Positions 10,078 to 20,582 of a stretch of DNA of 64,000 nucleotides are shown here, piece by piece. The position numbers and the translations under genes were made by a program. The notes under the pieces are model-generated. The model did not search any database, was not told the origin of the DNA, and was given only the letters and a program-made list of their open reading frames with translations. The stretch is taken from assembly GCA_029378245.1 (NCBI GenBank), contig JARKIF010000017.1, positions 868,001 through 932,000 on the forward strand. The letters run 5' to 3'. Position 1 is the first letter of the stretch; each line of letters opens with the position of its first letter. This DNA comes from Roridomyces roridus. Its lineage: Eukaryota; Basidiomycota; Agaricomycetes; Agaricales; Mycenaceae.

Positions 10078-13000
10078 TCAGACATCCACCTCGTTGTCCG
10101 CGGCCCCCATCGCGTCGTGTCGTTCCCCCAGCGCCCACCGCCGTGTTCCCTTGCCATGATCAGGGAGTCGTGCCACTAAACAACTTATCTCGTCGACGTT
10201 GATGATATGAACTTGGCCGAAAGTGTTGTCCGTGAAATACGGCATGGTAGGCGTGCTGCGCTTTTTGTCGAGCTTGACGGAGCGCACAACAGCCAACAAA
10301 AGCATTTTCGAGTCTTGCGTTACCTGATTGCTTTCCCAGATAAAAGGGAGCGGGCACTGGAATTGAACCACACGCAGCAATTGGCCATATTCGACCTTTG
10401 AGTACCAATCAACGTCGCGATTGCGCGAACGCGCGTTGCGATCGACCTGCCGCGAGTACTGTGAAAGAAATTAGACTCAAACGGCAGCATGCAAAGAGAC
10501 AGACCTTGATAAATGTGGCATCCCGAGAGCAGTTCCGCCGAGAGTAGCGCACAAGCTCGGTTCCGTCCATCTTATCACCACCGGCCAAGCGAAAGGAGAC
10601 TTTCCCCCAGTGCGTGACAGTATCCGGAATGTACTGTGCGATATCTGTGCCCTCGACTCGGAAGGTGCGCCGAATATATTTCTCGAGGGCTGTTCGGAGC
10701 TGTAGGGTGGGGGGTTCCACACGACGTGGTTTAAGCAGTCGAATGTCAGGGTCTGCAAGTAAAATAAGAACAATGAAGCAAGGAGGGCATGGATAGTCAA
10801 TGGGCACGCCGATACCCGCGACGGGTCGTGTTGATAATAGTACCTATAATTCGTGAGTCGGCGTGGGCGCGTGTATCAAAATTTAAACTTACCTCTCGTA
10901 CCGCTCAACCCAGTCGTTGATGCGCATGTGCAAGTGTTGATCAACATAATCCCGGTCCAGACTGAGGGCGCTGGCGTCGTTGAAGATGGAGACGAGATCA
11001 AGAACGTGGTTATAATACTTGTCCTTGCGGAAGCGACCACGGAGAAGGACGGGGGCGAGGAGTGTGGTGAACAATGTGTAGGATTCGGCCGTATAGTAAT
11101 GGCGCTGAGTCGTGAAATTGGGCACGCGCGCCCCAAACGCCGCGGGGGTGGTATTCCCAGCAAGCACACACTCATTGCCGATGGCCCGAATGTCCGCCTC
11201 GGTGAGCTCGTACTCTTCAGTGCCCTCGTCGAGTCCCTTGAACTCACCAATCCAATGAGCGATCAGGTTTTTGATGAGGTTCTCCGGGATGAGGTGCATC
11301 AAGTCGTGTCTGAACGAGCTCGGAAACGAGAGGCTCGAGAGAGTGGCCAGAATGGGAAGTCCGTTGATACCAGTTTCCTGAGCGCAACGATCCGCCTCGC
11401 CCTGCGTGGGAGCCTCGTCGACGGAAACGGCCTGCTCGATGAATTCATCGTGCGTGCGGAGAGGCAACTCAAGAGGGTCATATGAGTCGTCGTCCCAACG
11501 ATGGAGCGGCACGTAGAGCGTGTTGGAAGCGTCAGGATCGGGGTTAGAGACGCCGCGAATCTTGCACGCACGGCACGGATAGGTCGCGTTATGACCCTTC
11601 ATACGCATGAGTTTTGCCATCGCAGGCATATCGCCAAAGACGCGGATCAAATACGCACGTAGCATGAACCGGCGACCGAGGAGAGCGTTGTATGTGGCGA
11701 CCCCGCGAGACAGTCTCCAAAACTCATCCCGGAGTGGGACAAAAAAAGAGTCCATATCCTTGGGCGCATTGGGACCGGGGATTACCCCAAAACAGATGAC
11801 GCGGTCGAGGAGGAACCGCAGGTGGGGACTGAGATTGTACAACACACCAATGAGCGGCCAGCACGTCGACTTCCGGTTCTTGAACGGGCAAACGCCGTCT
11901 GCGCTGAGACCCATGGCGATGTCGAACGGTTGGTCAAAATAGCGATGGGAAAAGACCGCGCCGTCGACGCGGACATGGCACTTGTAGAGACGACGATAGC
12001 TGAGCGAGTCAAAGACATCGCTGATCGTGGTGTGTTTGTGGCAGCTGCGACAGTGCCTGTACTGCTCGGGATCCGTGACGTCCTCGGTGCTCTCGCTGCC
12101 AGTCTCAAACTTGGCGCGGTAGAGGAGCTCCTCGCACGTCTTCTTGTCGGAAAAGAGGGCTTGGAGGCGAGGTACGAGGGGAATGTACTCGAAGATGGCT
12201 AGCGGTCGCCCGTCTTCGTCCCAGCGAGGTTTCGAACAGTAGGGGCAGGCGTCGTAATCCGCGTAGGCGCCGGTGAAGCAGCAACACGAGTCCTCGCAGC
12301 AGTCGTATTTGACGGGTTTTACCCCAGAGATGGATGCGATATGTGCCTGGAGTTGGGGTAGGGAAGGGAGGTCGTTTAACTGGGGGAAACCGCGCTTCAT
12401 CTTGTCGTAGGCACGAGAACCTTGGTCTGTATTAACCTTGAAGTTGTGCGCTCGGATCGAGTTCATATCGTCTTCCGTCAAACGGACGTCTTTTGATAAG
12501 GTGAGGAAAAGGATAGAGGATATAAATCAGAACGCACCTCGATTAGCCTCTTCCGATTCGAAAATTTGGCGCAGCAAGTCTTCCGGGCTCAATTCGACGT
12601 GCATGAGGAGCATGTCGTAGAGCTCGGGCTCAACATCCGAGTCGTCTTTGTCCGGTTCCTTGTCATCGTCGTCGTCGATAGACATCAGCGAGGGCGGACG
12701 CAACAAGTCGTCTTCATCTTCGACGGTGTCGCAGTGAGCAACTCGAGGGCGAGTTGGGACTGGGGTCCGTGCGTATGACGGTGGGTTCCGCGAGTGGGTC
12801 GGAGTCGTGGGGAGCGGGGGAAGCCGTGCCGGCCGTAGGAGCCTCATCGTCGACATCCATCGGCTGGAATGTGTCGTGCGTAGTTTCTGTGCGAGAGTGA
12901 ATCAGTTCATCCACGGATGGACTTGACTGGCCACGCACCCTGGTCTATTTGATTACCTTCATCGTCGTCCTCATTGTCCCTCATCCTACCCCTCCCTCGC

Positions 13001-13161
13001 TTGCGTTTACGCAGGGATTTGAGAAGCCGTGAGGTGAGATTTTCGACGTTGCGCGCGGCTTGAGTTTTCATATGCTGCCAGCCGCCTCCCTTGGCATGGC
13101 GGTCTCGGGCACCTTCCCAAATGGTGTCGTTGCAGCAGGGGCAGTAAACTTTGCGAGACAT
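10078..13161 (-). pseudogene. Tnp2-family (CACTA) transposase, internally deleted
   Basis: Role: cut-and-paste transposase. Seen: exon 1 from ATG 13161 has a CPCC...H...H zinc motif and ends 12939. Exon 2 is 12886-12538, acidic and Ser/Pro-rich. Exon 3 is 12489-10893 and holds the Tnp2 core (LSADGVCPFKN, VICFGVIPGPNAPKDMDSFF, PCRACKIRG, HDLMHLIPENL). Exon 4 starts 10843 (RYYYQHDPSRVSACPLTIHALL). Later exons end about 10505 and run 10458-10078, giving the usual C-terminal end (NVDEISCLVARL). Introns are 46-52 bp. Two defects are visible. Exon 2 needs a one-base frame change near 12714-12760. After HALL (about 10775) the sequence runs straight into the 3' end of an intron (TTGCAG) before ADPDIRLL, so the middle exon expected in this family is missing. 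Confidence 0.8.
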
Positions 13162-13516
13162 GAGTGTTGCATGAGCGCGTTCAATTCAGAGCGTGTGTCG
13201 ACGTATCACGGGAGAGAGCAAGTGGAGTAGCTGATGTCATCGGCACGTCATCGGAGATCAATATCACATTCCCTTCTTCCTCTCTCCCACCACCACGACC
13301 ACTCCGTCCCAGCGTCTCACACTGCCCACCGTCGTCCCTGCTGGTCACAACGTCCCAAAGGATACCCCTGCTGAATCGCTGCACCGAGCTTGCAGCTCCT
13401 GCTGCGTAGCAGGGCCCATCTCCAATGGCTCCACCTAACTCCATGCCCAAACGGAGAAGTCATACAATATAAGTACGGTACGCACTTTGTCGCTTATTCC
13501 CCAAGTCTCTCCCCTC
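13162..13516. promoter_or_regulatory. Shared divergent promoter region of the CACTA element
   Basis: The 355 bp lie between the transposase ATG (13161, minus) and the accessory-gene ATG (13517, plus). The region must hold both promoters if both genes are expressed. It is C/T-rich in the middle (13270-13330). No clear TATA box was identified. Confidence 0.5.
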
Positions 13517-14489
13517 ATGAGTCGCTCCAAAGAAAACTCTCAGCACTCGAAGCACCATAAACACCACAAAGACCACTCTCATCACCGTCACGAATCCCGC
13601 ACGCCGCTCGCAGCTGCCAACACGAGTACCAACACGGACGACCGGCTTCGAGAGCTCAAAGGTGCGTCGCTACGGCTTTGAATTTACCCTGTCTGACATG
13701 CTCACAGACGCCCTCCGCCACGAGAAGAAGAAGCGCCACAAAGCCAAAAAGCGGGCTCGCAAAGCCCAATTGGCGGCCAGCACTGCCGCGGACGCCAACG
13801 CTGGCCCGTCCTCGGTCGCCGACGGGTCTATCGAACGGCCTCGGTGTGCATCGAAGGTCACAATGAGAACTATTCGCTTGCACCTCGGGTACGACAAGCC
13901 GAAGTGGAATGCGTTTCGGGTGTGTGACATATATCTTTTTTTTCCTTGCCCGTCGTTGACGCTTTCCAGCTGTGCATTCAACGGACATTACACGCCGCTC
14001 GCCTGGATTGGTCCTCCGATTGGCGCTCGCAGGATCCGGAAAGCCTGAGGGCCGTGTGGAACGTGGTGCGTGTACAGTGACTTCAGAGTCCTCCCCGTTG
14101 TTGATTCTTCCGCTGCGCAGGTACTCGAGAAATTCCCCGAGGCCAAGCGCTTCAGGAGGTCGTGGGGCGTCAAACGCGTCGCCAAGCAGTGCTGGGACGG
14201 TGCCAACAGCTACGAGCGCGACATGAACAACCCCAACTCGTACCGCAGCCTCCACTCCACCAAACGTTCATCTCAGCAAGTCCCTGACCGCTCACCCTCC
14301 CCCACCCCATCGACCTCGACCTCGACCCCGACGCCCGCTTCTTCTCGTCCCCACCCACTACGCGTCAATTCGTCGGACGTCGAGAGCGGAGCCGAGGATC
14401 CCGCGGTTGGTGGCACCGGTGATGGGGACGTGGTCATGAGCGATGGCCACGGCGATGGCGGCGGCGACGACGGCGACGAGGACGATTAA
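13517..14489 (+). CDS. Accessory protein of CACTA element, function unknown
   Basis: Seen: four exons (13517-13661, 13708-13919, 13970-14065, 14121-14489) joined by introns of 46, 50 and 55 bp with GTGCGT or GTGTGT donors. All phases agree, giving about 273 residues with no stops. The N-terminus is His/Lys/Ser-rich (KHHKHHKDHSHHRH), followed by a Lys/Arg-rich helical stretch (RHEKKKRHKAKKRARK), a Trp-containing region (LDWSSDWRSQDPESLRAVW) and EKFPEAKRFRRSWGVKRVAKQCW. The tail is Ser/Pro/Thr- then Asp/Gly-rich. It is divergent from the transposase and inside the element. Inference: an element-encoded DNA-binding helper, comparable in position to second proteins of plant CACTA elements. I see no homology to support that. 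Confidence 0.7.
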
Positions 14490-14797
14490 TGTACGATTAA
14501 TGTACCAAGCAAATCAATGTATTTCACGTATAAATGTACTGAATTCCAATTGAATCTTGCCTGAAATTCACGTAGCTTCTCGTGGCCAACCAGCCTTCCA
14601 CCAGGGACTGCAATGGAGTTCACGACGACATGGCAGTGAACGGATCACCGTGAAACGCCCACGATTCTACGTGAGTAGTGATCGCCGCGAATTTGGTCGA
14701 GATCGTGGTGAAATCCACGCCGCTACATCAGTGAAATCCACACATCTAGGTGAGTGAATCGTCACTGTGAATTCCACGGTCCTCGCTGCGCTCAGTG

Positions 14798-15530
14798 CGA
14801 CGGGAAGATGTGGCAGCGACCCGAGGCGTTCAACGCTGTTCAGCGGTATGCACCGAGTTTGCCACATCTCCGGGAGTTGCTCGTCGCATTTCTCATTGGC
14901 GCTCGTGCGACATGGATCAAATTCTCCAAGGAATTTGCTCCCGGCGGGGCCTTGGAGAAAGCAACGCCTGAGCAGATTGAGGAGGCATGGCTCAGTGTCA
15001 CCAACGACTTGTGCGAGAGCTCGTTCGGGACTTGGCGGCAGCAGAGCAAGGCCAATCCAACCCTATCGATCCATCAGCACAACGCCCGGCAAATGTACAA
15101 ATTCAACAATACCGCCGAGTTCCTCCGTTCACTCAGCCCCGACATGCGCAAGTTTCTGCGTGGCGTCACTCGGGAGCAAGATGCATCGGGACGAGGCCGT
15201 GCTCAGCGGGTACAAATGGCCACTCACAAGCAAGAGGTCACCATGGAGAACACCCAGAAGGACGCAGCCAAGGAGGAGAGGAAACGCAAGGCGCGCGAGG
15301 AGCTCGAGAAGGTTGTCCCCCTCCTCACAATCACTGAGTTCTCGTTCCGCAAGAACTTGAAGCCGATGGTTACTTGACAGTTGCAGCACTGGACGAGCAG
15401 CTCAAGTGGCACACGCAGTGGGGTGTTCCGGTGATAAGCTGCGTGCGGTTGCAAGCAAGGCTCGGTTGTGCAAGTGTGCTCCTCAGCGACAGAACGCCTT
15501 GAATCTGACACAAGAAAACAAATCAAGAAT
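14798..15530 (+). pseudogene. 3' portion of transposon gene interrupted by CACTA element
   Basis: Seen: an open frame from GKMWQRPEAFNAVQRY through FLIGARATWIKFSKEF, a conserved-looking core AWLSVTNDLCESSFGTWRQ, then HNARQMYKFNNT and a Lys/Glu-rich helical region, ending at 15377. Coding-like sequence continues in other frames: DEQLKWHTQWGVP near 15390-15430, then GDKLRAVASKARL. There are therefore at least two frameshifts near 15362 and 15432. The core is familiar from many agaricomycete transposon-derived proteins (TND...G..R pattern), but I cannot give a family name. It joins in frame to the sequence ending at 9890 once the CACTA element is removed. Confidence 0.6.
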
Positions 15531-16533
15531 AAGGTACGTCCAACTCCACAGCAGCGAGCGAGGCTCTAGCTGAACTGTAAATCCTCCAAATAAATCAAAC
15601 TCTTCTCAACTCAGAAAGCCCTTCGACCTGTAACCCTTCAAACGCTTCGACCCTTCGACCTATAACCCTTCGGACGCTTCGACGCTTCGAACCCTTCGGA
15701 CGCTTCGACTTGTACCCTTCGAACCCTTCGAGAAATCACGCACGCACGGTCACAAGGACGAAGCCTTGGGCGAGGAAAAGAGCCAACAAATAAATGAGTG
15801 ATATTAGTGGTGCCGCGAGGCCCGTACCAAATTCGCTGCCCTACTGCTAGAATACTGGCTGCTTTTATACATTTCTGGTACACTAAAAAGGAAACTGAAC
15901 AATGGCACCATGACTATACTAATTCACACACAAGCGCCCACAAACACCTATTGTTCTCTTTTGATCATCCAATCCCAGCCCTTCAATTGTAGAAGCCAAG
16001 ATGGACCCACAAGATCCAACTAGTTACCATCACCGGCGTAACATTCTCCGCATGCTTATGGATCACACAACCCTTGCCCAGGGTTGTATGACTCAGCGGT
16101 TAGCCGGTTCTCGGATCCACGGAACGTGATCATCAGATGTGCCTTGAAACATCCTTGACCGTTCCGCAGTGTGATGATCTCCGAGTGATCGGAGTCGGCT
16201 CTGATTGATGATGCTCGGCGATCAAACAGTTAGTCAACTTGCACGTAGTTGGACTAAGTGCTATTGCTGCCTCCGCTGCTCTCTCTGCAGTGGGAAATGT
16301 CATTCCCCATGCCCTACATATGTCCTGAGTGCCTCCGAAACCCTCAACTGTCTCCTGTCTCCGTGCAATTGATAATTATCTCTGCTCGAGCGGTTGGTAG
16401 TCCCAAATGAAATGGAACATGCCAGATCAGTCCTAGAGTTACCCGAAGGACCGTAAGGCAATGCCCTCCATTGGTAGTGCTGGTTATTGGTGCATCGAGC
16501 AGTAATAAATGAGGTACGGGATCAACGGTAATA
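15531..16533. other. Gene-free stretch with CCCTTCGA-motif patch
   Basis: Positions 15615-15735 are degenerate tandem copies of a CCCTTCGAC/GCTTCGA motif. The rest shows nothing recognisable. Confidence 0.5.
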
Positions 16534-16968
16534 ATGGTTGATTTGAACTCGAAAAAGTCCCTGGTTCAAGAATGGATTTCTCGACCCGTATCACCGGAGG
16601 AGACGGCAGCCAGCGAGAAGCCCAAACGCAGGAAGAAGAAGGCTGACAGCGCGACAGAGGCACCAGCTCAGAAGAAGGCGACGCCGAAGCGCGACGACAA
16701 ACTGCGCTTCGTAGAAGCCGCGATCGAGCGTTACTTGCTCTCTAACAAGCCCAAGGACGTGAATGGGAGGATATGCGATGTTTCTGACGACCAGGTGATA
16801 GATGGTGAGAGAGCACAGAAGACGTGTGCGAACAGATCACCGTGGAAGATCTTGACGGGTACGATTCAGAAGGCGATTATTATCAGCGGTAAAGGTATTT
16901 TATTTGGAGAGTATCTACTAGACATAGATTCACCTGAAAACACACTTTGGGAGGCTTTTAGAGGTTGA
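16534..16968 (+). CDS. Hypothetical basic protein, 144 residues
   Basis: An uninterrupted frame starts at ATG 16534. The N-terminal 60 residues are charged, with a basic cluster resembling a nuclear-localisation signal (KPKRRKKKAD), followed by RDDKLRFVEAAIERYLL and a less biased C-terminus ending DSPENTLWEAFRG. No domain was recognised. It has no obvious partners and could be a gene fragment. Codon content looks coding-like compared with the flanks, which is the only support. Confidence 0.35.
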   Translation: MVDLNSKKSLVQEWISRPVSPEETAASEKPKRRKKKADSATEAPAQKKATPKRDDKLRFVEAAIERYLLSNKPKDVNGRICDVSDDQVIDGERAQKTCANRSPWKILTGTIQKAIIISGKGILFGEYLLDIDSPENTLWEAFRG

Positions 16969-17179
16969 TATGTGGTTGTGGAAGTCGAACGAAGGAATCG
17001 AGTTGTGATGTGCTTAGTAAGCTAATGATCTGACTGACCGTGATTGCCCATACCCATTGTTAGGTGCTGGTTGACGCTACGATGCTGGGGAGTGTGTCAG
17101 CCAACGTTGTGATGCAATGTTGGGCCAAGACACAACCCAGTGGGGACTCACAAGGGCCTGGACTGGGTGGTTCATGTGG

Positions 17180-17334
17180 GGTAGAATATATTTGAATATA
17201 TCCAAAATATATTCGTATTGTATTCACCACGGTGAATACAATAGACTAGAAATACGATACGAGTGCGGCGAGGTGAATACAATATGGATATGAATACAAT
17301 ACGGGATTTGGCGTATATTCATATTTGGCCAGCA
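17180..17334. repeat. GAATATATTC-motif element, right end
   Basis: Degenerate GAATATA and AATACAATA motifs fill the stretch, which ends TTTGGCCAGCACTA. That is the reverse complement of the start of the repeat at 5736. No left terminus with a matching duplication is visible. Confidence 0.55.
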
Positions 17335-17374
17335 CTAGCACTGCTCATCCATCTGCGCCGCGGCAATCTTTGCA

Positions 17375-17668
17375 ATATCCATAGCGGTGCGAGCACCGTT
17401 CCCCTACTCTAGGTTGAATCCAAGTTGACTAGGACTCTGGATCAACCTTGGATCAACTTCTGCCGGCACTGTGCATTTCTGGCTCTGCTGATAGTGGCAT
17501 CAACATCACGACGGCATGGGAACAAATCAGGGGCAGGCCTGTTCCGGGATAGTCCGAGTGGCATAATCAAAATTGTGTCATACGTGAATTGATAATGGTC
17601 TCGTTGGCTGAATGATGGGATTTCAGCCCCACAGAACCCTCCTCTTGACAGAGTAGGGATTACATCAA
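17375..17668. repeat. Dispersed repeat with CCCCTACTCT ends, copy A
   Basis: It shares its start (ATCCATAGCGG then CCGTTCCCCTACTCT) and its end (TCAGCCCCACAGAACCC then GACAGAGTAGGG) with copy B at 20092-20360. The outer motif CCCCTACTCT and its near reverse complement AGAGTAGGG frame the element. The interiors have diverged. Confidence 0.65.
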
Positions 17669-18511
17669 TGATTGATCCCATCAGCCAAATGCAAAGTTGT
17701 AGTACAGCTCAAGAGCTACAAGAGTTGTCAGTAAACTTTAGAAGCGTCCCCATCACCCATAGAATGGACAACATTTAATAATCAGTGGCAACTGGAGTCT
17801 GGATTCACAGATTCCGAGTACTTTACGTAATCGGTCATATGATTTTTGTGCCGTACCAGGTTTGGCTGTTCGCGATTTTCGTGTAACCAGAAATCTGTGA
17901 GCTCACATGACTTAAGGTGTCTTTCCCTCATTCGATTCCCATCCCAGCCTTTCTATTTTTGTTTATTTTTTTCCCGTTTGTATGCCATCGGCGGGTCCTC
18001 CCAGTCTGCCTGAGGCTCCACTTTTCTATCAAGGTTCAATTTATTTCCATTCATTACATACAAGGCTCAATGTGAACTGGTCAACGCAAAGTGTTGAGCA
18101 GTGAACTTTGAGCCATCACATTGATCACAAGGACCGCGGGTGTCTATTGATTTAGTGACCCGCAACCAACTTGGTTGCCTCAAAAAAACTGGTTCAAGGG
18201 CACGTTGAGATGCCAGTTGGCTTTTGGCGTGCATAAATAACAGGTCACTGTGCAATTCTATTTGAAACCTCTATTTGCTGTGCATCTTCTAACCTGTTAG
18301 AAGGGCCCTAAATATTTACAGAATTTTTCGGGCCCTGGGGGACAAATCCAGGCCCATTCTTTCCCCCAGTGTTGTTGTTATTTGTCCTTTGATCAAGAGA
18401 ATGTGCGAAGCTGTGGCTGTGTGAGCCGTCAAGTCTGGCAGACGCAGCCCAAAAGTACTCGGTCTGCCGGGCGCAGCCTCGGCCCACCCACCAAGTATGA
18501 CAAGGCCAGTG
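17669..18511. other. Gene-free stretch
   Basis: Nothing recognised before the adjoining hAT element. 18504-18511 (GGCCAGTG) is that element's left target-site copy. Confidence 0.4.
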
Positions 18512-20031
18512 TAGTGATGTTCAGGGCTCGGCCTGAGCCCGGAAGCCGGGCCTTGCCAAGCCCGGGTATCATCAAGCCCAGCCCAGCCCACTGTCGGGCC
18601 TTGCTGGGCTCGCAGCTCAGGCTTGAGAAAGTCAGGCCCGACTGAGCCCACCAAGCCCGGGCTTGACATGTAATACCTTTTGACTTACGGGCCCGCCTCC
18701 GCCACAGGTTCTTTGGGGCATTCAATGAATTATTGAACACGGCCATTTTGTGCCGCCCGATCAGTCGCCCCGTCGGCTGCCACGTCACGTACGCGTCACT
18801 GCCGCTCTCGACCATGACCGCGCACATCCGTGGAAGTGGGTTGACGCGCTTCCCTGCGGAATCTTGGCCACAAAAGAACTCGAAATTGCATGGGTTGAAA
18901 TCCCGACACCACAATCCATGAGCGCAAGCTGCACAGGCCTCAAGCCTCAAGCCTAGGGCTGGACGCCGTACCCGTCACGCCGGTTGTACGGTACCCGGCG
19001 ACGGGTACGCCGACCCGTTCCGTCGAGGGTTGGAAACATTTTTTGACGGCCGTTCCCGTCGAACACGGCCGTCGACGGGTCGACAGACACCTAAAATGGT
19101 CAATAACTCGTCCAAATTTGGATTCGATGATGAAGGTGCGTACCTTACCTTACCAAGAGCCTCCGAGAGCAGATTTTCATACTCATGGTTCAGCACCACG
19201 GAGGGCTTCTTGATCACGAGACGACGGCCGTCGAGCGACGGTCCGTGCCCGTGGTATCACCGTCGTTTCGACGGCCGTGCCCGTGACGGGCGCGGCGAAC
19301 AGCCCTACTCAAGCCTCAAGCCTGACACTGTATCCCCCCCGCTAATGGCGACCCGTACGGCCGTACACCATTCAGCTATTCACTTGTTCACATTCATTGA
19401 ATAATTCTAGCCGACCCTTGGCCGACCCGCTACTGTGGCCTGCGGCTTCCCATTTCTGCAAAATGAATCTCAGATCGCAAAATCTTTGGGATGGTTTCTC
19501 CGCATAACTTCTCTCCGAGGATCGGTGGCCGAGCCATATAAATATTCAGCTGTTCAACGACCATATACACCCACCGCTAACGATGGAGGTCTAGCGCAAG
19601 GACCTCAATCAGCTTATCGCGCTTCATAAATCATGTATGTGCCTACTAACACTGGTTCCTCATCTTGGTGGGCTCACGATCTTATCTACAGCGACCCGAG
19701 GCTGCCTCAAAAAAAGCACCGACGTTTCCGTTTCCTTCAGTATCTGGCCTTGACTTGCGGCGCATGTTGGACTGTTCTGTCTACCCGTCGTACTTCTCTT
19801 TGCCGGCCTTCAATTTTTGGGCGCATCCTCTCTTAGACATAATAGATTCACTTGTCTGACTTGGATACGCCTTGATCCTGATCCACTAATGCCCGAGCTC
19901 AAGCCCAGGTCTTCGGCTCGGGCTCGGCCTGGGAAGGCTCGGGCTTGGGCTCGGAGAATATGGAGCCCGAGCCGCCCCAAGCCGGGCCCATGCCCGGGCA
20001 TCCAGGCCAAGCCGGGCCCTGAACATCACTA
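18512..20031. mobile_element. hAT-type element, 1.5 kb, with nested MITE
   Basis: Seen: the left end TAGTGATGTTCAGGGC is the reverse complement of the right end GCCCTGAACATCACTA. Perfect 8-bp repeats GGCCAGTG lie at 18504-18511 and 20032-20039. Both ends continue into GC-rich degenerate GGGCTCGG/AAGCCCGGGC motifs. No transposase is visible in the interior. A second element (18954-19307) is inserted within it. Without that insertion the length would be about 1.16 kb. Confidence 0.85.
18954..19307. mobile_element. Nested hAT-type MITE, 354 bp
   Basis: Ends TAGGGCTG and CAGCCCTA. Perfect 8-bp repeats CTCAAGCC at 18946-18953 and 19308-19315. The interior has degenerate GACGGGTACG/CGTACCCGTC motifs in both orientations. 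It lies inside the larger element, so it inserted later. Confidence 0.85.
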
Positions 20032-20091
20032 GGCCAGTGGGACACAATTACCCACCCAGCCATTGTCTCCATGGTCATTTGGCTCAATTGT

Positions 20092-20360
20092 ATCCATAGC
20101 GGCGCAAGCGCCGTTCCCCTACTCTTGCAAGCCTTCCAATCTATTGAGAATCCTCTGGGTACATCCTAAATGAAGGAGAGAAATGTGGGTCAATGTGGCA
20201 ATCATCTGCATCCAGGTTGAAATAGTGTGAGAAAGCAAACAAAGCATCTTACGTGAATTGTGGAGAGTAATACGGACCATGGTGGGAATTGATGGAGTAA
20301 ATTTTGCAGGCCATCAAAACATTCAGCCCCACAGAACCCTCCTCTTGACAGAGTAGGGGA
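20092..20360. repeat. Dispersed repeat with CCCCTACTCT ends, copy B
   Basis: Matches copy A at 17375-17668 at both edges, including an identical stretch of more than 30 bases at the right end. A related partial copy lies near 54645-54690. Confidence 0.6.
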
Positions 20361-20582
20361 TCTAGTGTGTAACACAAGTGTAACGACCATGTTTTAGCAG
20401 TCATGAGAAAGTTTGTAAATATTTGTCCTGCTGAGAAGGCTTGTACATGCTTGTACATGTTTGTCCTTGCACGCTGGCAGCTTCTTGGCTTCTTACCACG
20501 TCCTCTACAAGTTCTCTGCTTGCAGTGAGCTGCTCTCTTGGCTTATTGCACTCCATTTACTACCAATTTGCAGCTCAACTTC

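Larger units (their letters stand above)
9891..14797. mobile_element. CACTA-type DNA transposon, 4.9 kb
   Basis: Seen: termini CACTG (9891) and CAGTG (14797), 3-bp flanking repeats CGA (9888-9890 and 14798-14800), and clusters of GTGAAATCCAC and TTCACGT subterminal motifs within about 200-300 bp of both ends. It holds a minus-strand Tnp2-type transposase and a plus-strand accessory gene. Known: CACTA elements have CACTA/G ends, 3-bp duplications and subterminal repeats. Removing the element restores an open frame in the host sequence. Beyond the first five bases the inverted ends are only weakly alike. The transposase is damaged, so this copy is probably not autonomous. Confidence 0.75.

Noticed and set aside
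12527..12856. Separate small acidic gene on the minus strand
   Set aside because: It is the 3' part of transposase exon 2. Splicing at 12537-12490 joins it to the Tnp2 core, and only a one-base shift separates it from the upstream part.
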